The notes beneath the pieces are model-generated. The model worked only from the letters and a program-made list of their open reading frames with translations. It did no database searches and was not told where the DNA came from. From NCBI GenBank assembly GCA_914767715.1, contig OU612069.1, forward strand, positions 18,659,387 through 18,723,386: a DNA stretch of 64,000 nt, read 5' to 3'. The DNA is from Membranipora membranacea (lineage: Eukaryota > Bryozoa > Gymnolaemata > Cheilostomatida > Membraniporidae). The translations under genes and the position numbers were made by a program. Below are positions 58,021-64,000 of the stretch, piece after piece. Every line of letters begins with the position of its first letter. Within the stretch, counting starts at the first letter, position 1.

Positions 58021-59040
58021 CTACAAAAAAAAGATCATGACAGAACTTAGAAGGTGAGTTGTGATGTGTGTAGAGGTTGGATGGTAAACTGGGCCTAGAC
58101 CTACCCTAGTTTACCAAGGTCTAAAAAAGCAAAGGTTTGATAAAAATCCCAACTGTTGAGATGGGTTGCTAATTACTTACTCATTCCACTCATAATCTGG
58201 ACGATGGTGGATGGGCACATAACCCCTATTGACTCACTGTTGTAATGTTCTAGTGCAGGGTAGCTTTAGTTTGACGGACTTCCTTGCTTTTGGTCCATAG
58301 AGGTGCATAGTTAACGCAAAACGTCTCTGTTCTTGGCTATATTCCTTATTGGTCCGAAAAAGTGTCATAGGGAAATCTATAAATAAGAAATGATATAACA
58401 TTGTGAGGCAGGCTGAATAACCATCTATTTAGCGCAATTTAATCTTGATTTGCCTAAAATTAGATTTGGAGTTGCCTGTGGGTGCAAAAAGAGCTGATAA
58501 CTCCTAGATGTTCAACAATGTGCGACAGCTATGGCAAACCATGACAGCTTAGATAGCAGCAGATGTAAAAGTGCTGAGACTGCACATACCTTGAAAGTTG
58601 AAAGTTATTGAGTGCCTCTCTTAAGGTTTCATTCATCTTATGGGATGCTTCCAGTTCAGCTTTTATAGTTGTTAATTGCTTCTTTATTCTTTTATTTCTT
58701 TTGCTGATGTTGTTAGCTTTACTCCTACTCCGCTTGAGTATTCTTCTAAGATACTAAACATGAACTGTTTCTGTGCGTGGAGTTGCATATGAGTGGTGGT
58801 CGTTGTGGCCGTGACTTCATCACCCTAGGAAAATATATTCTTGACAAATGATACCAACATCAATATATTGATATTCAATCAGGTTTAACTCTGATGTGCC
58901 GGTAAATGATGGATGAAAGAATATATATATATTTACACAACTGATACTTGTCAGGAATTATTTGAGATTTTTGAGTAGTGGATGATATAATTGCCAAGGA
59001 TACTGCAACTTTGGTAACTACCGACATATTAACCTTTTCC

Positions 59041-59670
59041 ATACTTGTTTTCTTAACAGGTAATACGCTTGTGAGACTCAGAGTGGATGTGATCGTGATT
59101 GGGGGGTAAACTACTTCGGTTGTGTCATGTATCAAATCTGGTGAGCATGGATGGAGTGTTTGGAGTTCGGGCAGCTCATAAACATATCCTGTCTGTAACA
59201 GAACAACAATATAGGTAATAATCAGGATTGGTACCGACAAATCCTTACCCAGCTTTGCAATTGACAATATTGTGTCAATGTGCTGATCGTGTGCTGTATC
59301 ATTGAACTCGATGGCGTGATTAATTATTGGGATTGATGCCCTTACCAATGCCGCTGCTGATTTTAGGACCTCAGCAATAGTAGTTGCAGTTCCAGGAGAC
59401 ATAGTGGGAGGAGGTAGTACTTCTTTGGTAGCAGATGATACATGTTCAGTTACTGAAACTCGCTCAACCTGCAGAAAAAAATTCAAATACGAGTTGGAAT
59501 TCGGTAAGTTTGATTTGTTGAGGCGTGAATTGTTGTGCAATAACCTGGAAGTCTCCATGATACAAATAAAGATGCACAAAGGTTTACTTTACCTTAACTT
59601 TTGAGAAGACAGTCACTGAGGAGAGGGATTCTTCGGAGGCGATCAACAACTCAGCCTCAGTCGGCTCGGC
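59041..59670 (-). CDS. Upstream exons of the P-like gene (probable)
   Basis: Three minus-strand exons with good splice sites and consistent phase 0: 59,593-59,670 (AEPTEAELLIASEESLSSVT), 59,346-59,468 (VERVSVTEHVSSATKEVLPP) and a third starting at 59,192 (TGYVYELPELQTLHPCSPDL), whose donor is uncertain. The sequences are Ser/Thr/Glu-rich and probably disordered. No THAP zinc finger is visible in them. The start codon was not found and may lie beyond 59.7 kb. They could belong to a separate gene. Confidence 0.5.
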
Positions 59671-59679
59671 CTGCAAGAC

Positions 59680-61085
59680 AAAATTCCACCACAATGATGA
59701 CAAATTATGTTATGAATTTGTTAGTGGTCTAAATCTTCTAGCAATTTAATCTACCCCTACGATCCAAAATACTTCCAATAAATATACCATGCAATTTGGT
59801 AACATTCTGTAGGGGTTTTATATGTGTGTAATATCAAACACATCGCTGAGACGAAACTTGATATATTTGAGTCATTGATAGCTTTAAGCCAAAACTTACA
59901 ATGTTATTATCTATGGCAATGCAAGTATCTATACTTCAAGTTCAATGATGCAGTTTACACTATTTAAATGCAATGCTTTATTATTTAAGGTATAGTAACA
60001 CCTAAAAAAAAGTTGTCCGATTTATAGTTGATTTTGGAATATATGGAAGACCATCTAGGTAGGAGTATATTTCTATGAGAATCGGGGACGTAATGTCTCT
60101 TGACGTCGCGTCATGACTGCTCGAAAATTACGTATTTTGCTGGGAAGGGAACTTTCAGGCATCTGTAGCATAGAGATGGAATTGGTTTTCTTCTTGATTT
60201 TTTAATCACGGTCATAAAGAAGGTGAGGTTGAATTATTTATCATCATATTCCTTCAATTTTGCTCCTGAGTGATTTTTTGTGCACAATGAAGCGACGCAT
60301 AATCATGTGCCAGACATGAGGTTTCTTTTGGGTGTCCTCAGAGCTGAATTCTACTGTGACAGCATAAAAAACACTTGTTATCAATTCTAGAGACTTCAAA
60401 ATGTATATATATGGAGGAAATATTCTCCTGCAAAGAATTTGGGAGTAGACACCACTGTGTAAAGAAAAGTATTATTTGCTCCTCAGCTCATCGGTGCATT
60501 TAGTTATTTATCCAACACAATTTGAGCACCTGACATGATTTATTGTATCTGTGGCATGCAGTGACTCCTCATGACAACGGCGTGACCAATAAGTAAATGA
60601 TAAACCATCATTAACGCTCTGCAAGCTCTCATTTCTATCAGTAGGGGATGTTTGATTAGTTTCTCAAGTCAATGACAAAACATGGTATGATGATATGCCT
60701 TTATTTTTCTGAAAATATAGAAGGCCTCAGCCTTGATTGATTATCAATTATTTTGGTAAACCAACTGATAACAGTGGCGTGATGTTGCCCTTCAACTTAG
60801 CTACCATAGCAACAACTTTAGGCCTATCACCTCTCAAAGTTTACTTACTGAACACAGGGAGGAAGCGAATTTGCTCTCTTGGGGTGACTCACCTCTTAAA
60901 TCACAATTTGTCACTTATCCCCTTTGAATTCTATATTTATATTCCTTGGAAGGTGTGAGTTATGATTTCAACTTTGTTATATGATGGTATTTGACGAGTT
61001 TTGACATGTTTATCCAAATCTGTGGCCAATAATACAACATAATCTCCATAGGCCAGAAGCAGCCTAGCTCTAAGTGCTCTAAAAA
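59680..61085. other. Intergenic or intronic stretch, nothing recognised
   Basis: AT-rich with short open frames only. No splice-consistent coding exon or element ends were identified. Confidence 0.5.
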
Positions 61086-61089
61086 AAAA

Positions 61090-62115
61090 TGGCACGGACA
61101 ATTTTTGATGGCAGGAAAAAAACAAGTGTTTCTAGGGTAAAAAAATGTGCTGAATCCAAATATGAGGGTGTACCCGGTTGTAGCGGTCATCGTCAGCGGC
61201 AGCGTGGCAGTATATGGCAGCATATCACAAATTTTCAATAAATCGCATTTAGTTAGTAAAGATTGTAGTGTTTGTTACAGCCAACAGAGAACAAGAATAT
61301 ATATGTTTCTAGGGTAAAAAAGTGTGCTGAATCCAAAAATGAGGGTGTACCCGGTTGTATTGGTCATTGTCAGCGGCAGCGCGGCAGCATATGCCACATC
61401 TTTTACAAATTCTCATTTAGTTAGTTAAAATTGTAGTGTTTGATACAGTCAACGGTCAACAGAGAACAAGATTAATATATTCTAGGGTAAAAAAGTGTGC
61501 TGAACCCAAAATGAGGGTGTACCTGGTTGTAGGGGTCATCATCAGTGGCAGCGTGGCAGTATATGGCAGCATGTCCCAAAATTTTCAACAAAGCGCTTTT
61601 AGTTAGTGAATATTTTTGTGTTTGATACAGCCAACAGAGAACAAGAATATATATGTTTCTAGGGTAAAAAAGGGTGCTGAATTCAAAAATGAGGGTGTAC
61701 CCAGTTGTATCAGTCATTGTCAGCGGCAGCGTGGCAGCAAATCCGACTTTTTTTTACAAATTTGCTTCTACTTTGTGAAAATTGTGGCATTTGATACAGT
61801 CAACGGTCAACAGAGAACAAGATTAATATGTTTATAGTGTAAAAAAGTGTGCTGAATCCAAAAATGAGGGTGTTCCCGGTTATAGTGGTCATCATCAGCG
61901 GCAGCGTGGCAGTATATGACAGCATATCCCAAATTATTCAATAAAGAGCTTTAAGTTAGTGAAGATTTTAATGTTCGATACAGCCAGCAGAGAACAAGAA
62001 TATAAATGTTTCTAGGGTAAAAAAGGGTGCTGAATTATCAAATAAGGGTGTACCCGGTTGTATCAGTCATTGTCAGCGGCAGCATCTCACAAATTTTTCA
62101 CAAAATCACTTTTAG
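61090..62115. repeat. Satellite array, ~176-bp units
   Basis: Six units, recognised by GGGTAAAAAA(A/G)TGTGCTG near 61,135, 61,313, 61,482, 61,661, 61,835 and 62,014, each followed by GAGGGTGTACCCGGTTGTA and GTCAGCGGCAGCGTGGCAG. Odd and even units are more alike, suggesting a dimeric history. It abuts the 3' end of the gene at 62,168. Confidence 0.9.
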
Positions 62116-62155
62116 TTAGTGAAAATTGTAGTATTTGTTACAGTCAACTAGAACT

Positions 62156-62161
62156 TTTATT
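62156..62161 (-). terminator. Polyadenylation signal of the FEN/PIN-like gene
   Basis: AATAAA on the minus strand, only six bases beyond the stop codon (62,168-62,170). The satellite begins about 40 bases further on. Confidence 0.5.
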
Positions 62162-62167
62162 ATTCGG

Positions 62168-63974
62168 TCACTCATTTTCCTCATCTTCATCATCCTCGTC
62201 TCCGCCAGCCTCCTCCTCCTCCTCATCAAGACTGTTCTCACAACTCTTGCACATGCAGAGGGGTGTGCATTTCATATTGGCTTTGTTGCAGGAGCATCTT
62301 CCGCCAAGACAATTGCTCACTTCGCATTTGCAGTTGTTGAGCTGGAGAAGCTCTGGTGGCGCTGAGGGCTTTGTCAGCCACTGTATGGATAGTTTGTTGT
62401 TATGTAATAACCAACCATGGTCTTGAGGTGGTGGCAGTTCAGTCATTGGTATCAAACACAGCCTCCAAACTCCTGCCTGGTAGTTGGCTCTTTTAGTGTG
62501 CTGAGCCATTGAGTCGTCGTTTGGGGGCAGACTCTTTTCCAGAGGAGTAGTTGTGCAGAATATCTTGTATCGTGCATCATTAACAGTGTCTTCCTTACTG
62601 TTATATAGGGCACAGACAAATTTCTCTAAATCTCTTAATACGTCCTTGTCTACCTCGAATGTTTGGCCAAGAGTTGAAAACATGTCAATAAACTTTGCCG
62701 ATGACAACATAACTTTCAGACAAGTTTTCTTTCCTTTACCTGCAAAGGATGAGATAGTATCACACCCCGTGAATGCATGGAATGCGACAAGTGCCTGACT
62801 GACTTTCGCACCCAAAGACTCAGCAACAGAGGTAAGGCTGATGACCCGTCGACTATTCCCCCGACCAGTTGCAAATAGAAGTTCTGTGTCCAGCTTTGAT
62901 GCAACAGAAATCCCTAGTATGGCCACGTCAGTATCAGGGGAGTGAATGACGACATATTTAGAGTTTTCGGATGCATGCTTTGCATGCAGTAAAAGCCTGG
63001 TATCAGCTTCCTCTTGGTTACTCTTTAGCTCATTGATGAGAGATGCTGTTGGCTCCTCATTATTTCGCCACTTGAGTAGAGTTGTTTCTTCTGAGACGGC
63101 CACATAAATGTCAATACTGAGCCCTGGAACTGCATGCTTCCATTGTTCAGCTATAAATACCTGAAGTCGTTTTTTATTGTCCGCTCCACTCAAAAACTTC
63201 TTCCACTGTTTGGGAAGTTTTTGATCAGGTCCATATATAGTTATATCTTGCGACTGGTTGCTGGTTCTCCTTGTTCTTTCGATATTCTTTATGCTTATGT
63301 CACGATACTGATCTCCGACAAAGTCAACACGTGCCGATTTAAAGCTTCTAGCTAGTGATATAATCTTGCGTAGAATGAGGTCTGTCAACTCTCCGAAGGT
63401 ACTTGGAAGCTCTGCTGCAGTGAGGGCTTGAATAATGGCCATTGCATCGACAATCAGAGCTGAGTCATCGATCTGCTGCACTTGCTGAATAAACTCTTCC
63501 TTTTCGAGACTATGTAGTAATGCTGCCTTGTAGGTTTTGCTGGGGCCATTGAGATCAGCGCTAGCAAAACAAGCCGGAACCTGGGATAACGGGTAGCCCA
63601 AAATCTCTTGCATATCAATAGCCCTGCTTTTCGCCACAAGAATCATCCTAGCAAACATAGATCGTTCTAGTTGCACCTGCCTTTGTGATACCTTTGATTT
63701 TATTTTCTGGTTTGTGGTAGCGAAAGTTTTGAGCTTAGTCTGCCTGATAGTGTCGAAGACTTTAGAGCTGTCGTCCTTTGCTCGGGTGTTAATAAACTCC
63801 ATCAGCTTCTTCTCACCAACATTCTTAGCACTGAGTAAATCTCTCGTTGTTTCTTCACTTGATATTGTACCTGAGCTAAGTGATACCAAGTCATCATAGG
63901 CACAAGACCATGGGTCAATCATGGACTTGATGGTACCGATGATAATGTGAATGGATTCTTCGTCTTTCTTTATT
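62168..63974 (-). CDS. FEN1/PIN-like nuclease-fold protein with CXC tail, 3' exon
   Basis: A single long open exon of about 600 codons entering through a TTGTAG acceptor at 63,975-63,976. Upstream exons lie past the right edge. The putative nuclease core has acidic residues in FEN/XPG order: VDAMAIIQA (near 63,450), VDFVGDQYRD with SIKNIERTRR, EEADTRLLLHA (63,002-63,013), SPDTDVAIL (62,927-62,935) and FTGCDTISSF (62,759-62,767). Next comes a tesmin/TSO1-like cysteine cluster (CKCEVSNC, then CSCNKANMKC and CMCKSCEN), and finally an acidic tail (EEEEEAGG). The domain order matches a multi-copy protein family I know from cnidarian, sponge and fish genomes. Nuclease activity is inferred. No frameshift is seen. 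Confidence 0.8.
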
Positions 63975-64000
63975 CTACAATCAGATCCCAATTAAACGAA

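Larger units (their letters stand above)
50591..58750 (-). pseudogene. THAP9/P-element-like transposase gene, many exons, damaged
   Basis: Minus-strand exons, upstream first: coiled coil ending 58,590; 58,238-58,376 (FALTMHLYGPKA); 57,415-58,020 (transposase core); 57,255 downward (YLGNKLTKQHVDFKQ); 56,926-57,112; 56,497-56,714 (DTPARQLEAGLQQGG); 54,487-54,592 (SAP-like LEDELRRRG); 53,918-54,108 (EPLHDLKNVI); 53,247-53,620; 52,686-52,970; 52,278-52,401; then low-complexity exons near 52.1, 51.75 and 51.4 kb; and 50,591-50,892 (terminal, LTDTQCIAIEGASLEGD). The order matches P-element/THAP9-type transposases with the long C-terminal extension seen in multi-copy invertebrate relatives. A premature TGA (57,592-57,594) and several frameshifts argue that it is not functional as assembled. 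Confidence 0.75.

Noticed and set aside
61472-61717. ORFs in the 176-bp satellite
   Set aside because: They change frame from unit to unit and contain only repeat sequence.
62058-62426. Plus-strand Ser-rich ORFs at the right edge (also 62,553-62,798 and 63,134-63,355)
   Set aside because: Antisense of the FEN/PIN-like exon; the serine run mirrors the acidic tail codons.

Overview
The window is animal-type nuclear DNA. It is AT-rich, its genes are split by short GT/AG introns, its promoters carry TATA boxes, and roughly half of it is duplicated or transposon-derived. The families in it (a THAP9/P-element-like transposase gene, a FEN/PIN-like protein with a tesmin-type CXC tail, a Ty3/gypsy tail, a CR1/Jockey-type LINE, hAT-like elements) fit an invertebrate, perhaps of sponge or cnidarian grade. 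I cannot name the species from sequence alone. No tRNA, rRNA, CRISPR or prokaryotic operon was seen.

Region 1 (1-47 kb) is dominated by a multigene family I do not recognise. It encodes 62-74 residue peptides made by two coding exons behind a TATA-driven noncoding exon. The first coding exon gives a polar leader starting MPKG or similar. The second gives a five-cysteine module of pattern C-x2-C-G-G-V ... Y-V-x-x-N-G-x-Y-V-x-A-C-x-C ... C. Eleven copies are visible: A-D (minus, 1.0-7.3 kb), E (minus, 14.7 kb), F, I, J, K (minus, 27.3-34.5 kb), and G and H (plus, 43.7-46.4 kb). Seven have intact frames (A, C, D, I, J, K, G). B, F, E and H keep the cysteine exon open but lack the start codon. 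Adjacent copies of the B/C/J class recur every 1.72 kb or so. The A-B-C block is repeated as F-I-J-K, and the D and E surroundings are repeated in inverted order as G and H.

Interleaved with this family are: a small secreted-type ORF (two intact copies, one decayed); another unknown small gene (MSHGVEH start; one intact copy at 41.6-42.0 kb and two decayed near 8 and 9 kb); a four-copy conserved block; a LINE copied as part of a segmental duplication (12.5-14.3 and 37.2-39.2 kb); two copies of a SINE headed by the 5' end of U2 snRNA with target-site duplications; and a gypsy tail (23.6-25.4 kb) split by an hAT-like element.

Region 2 (47-64 kb) holds a 1.6 kb element with possible inverted ends, then a long many-exon minus-strand gene (about 59.7 down to 50.6 kb) whose middle is P-element/THAP9-like transposase. 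It carries frameshifts and a stop, and two miniature elements sit in one intron. Further right come a 176-bp satellite array and the 3' exon of a FEN/PIN-like gene running off the right edge.

The repeat architecture suggests that local duplication and inversion, rather than retrotransposition, multiplied the small-peptide genes.
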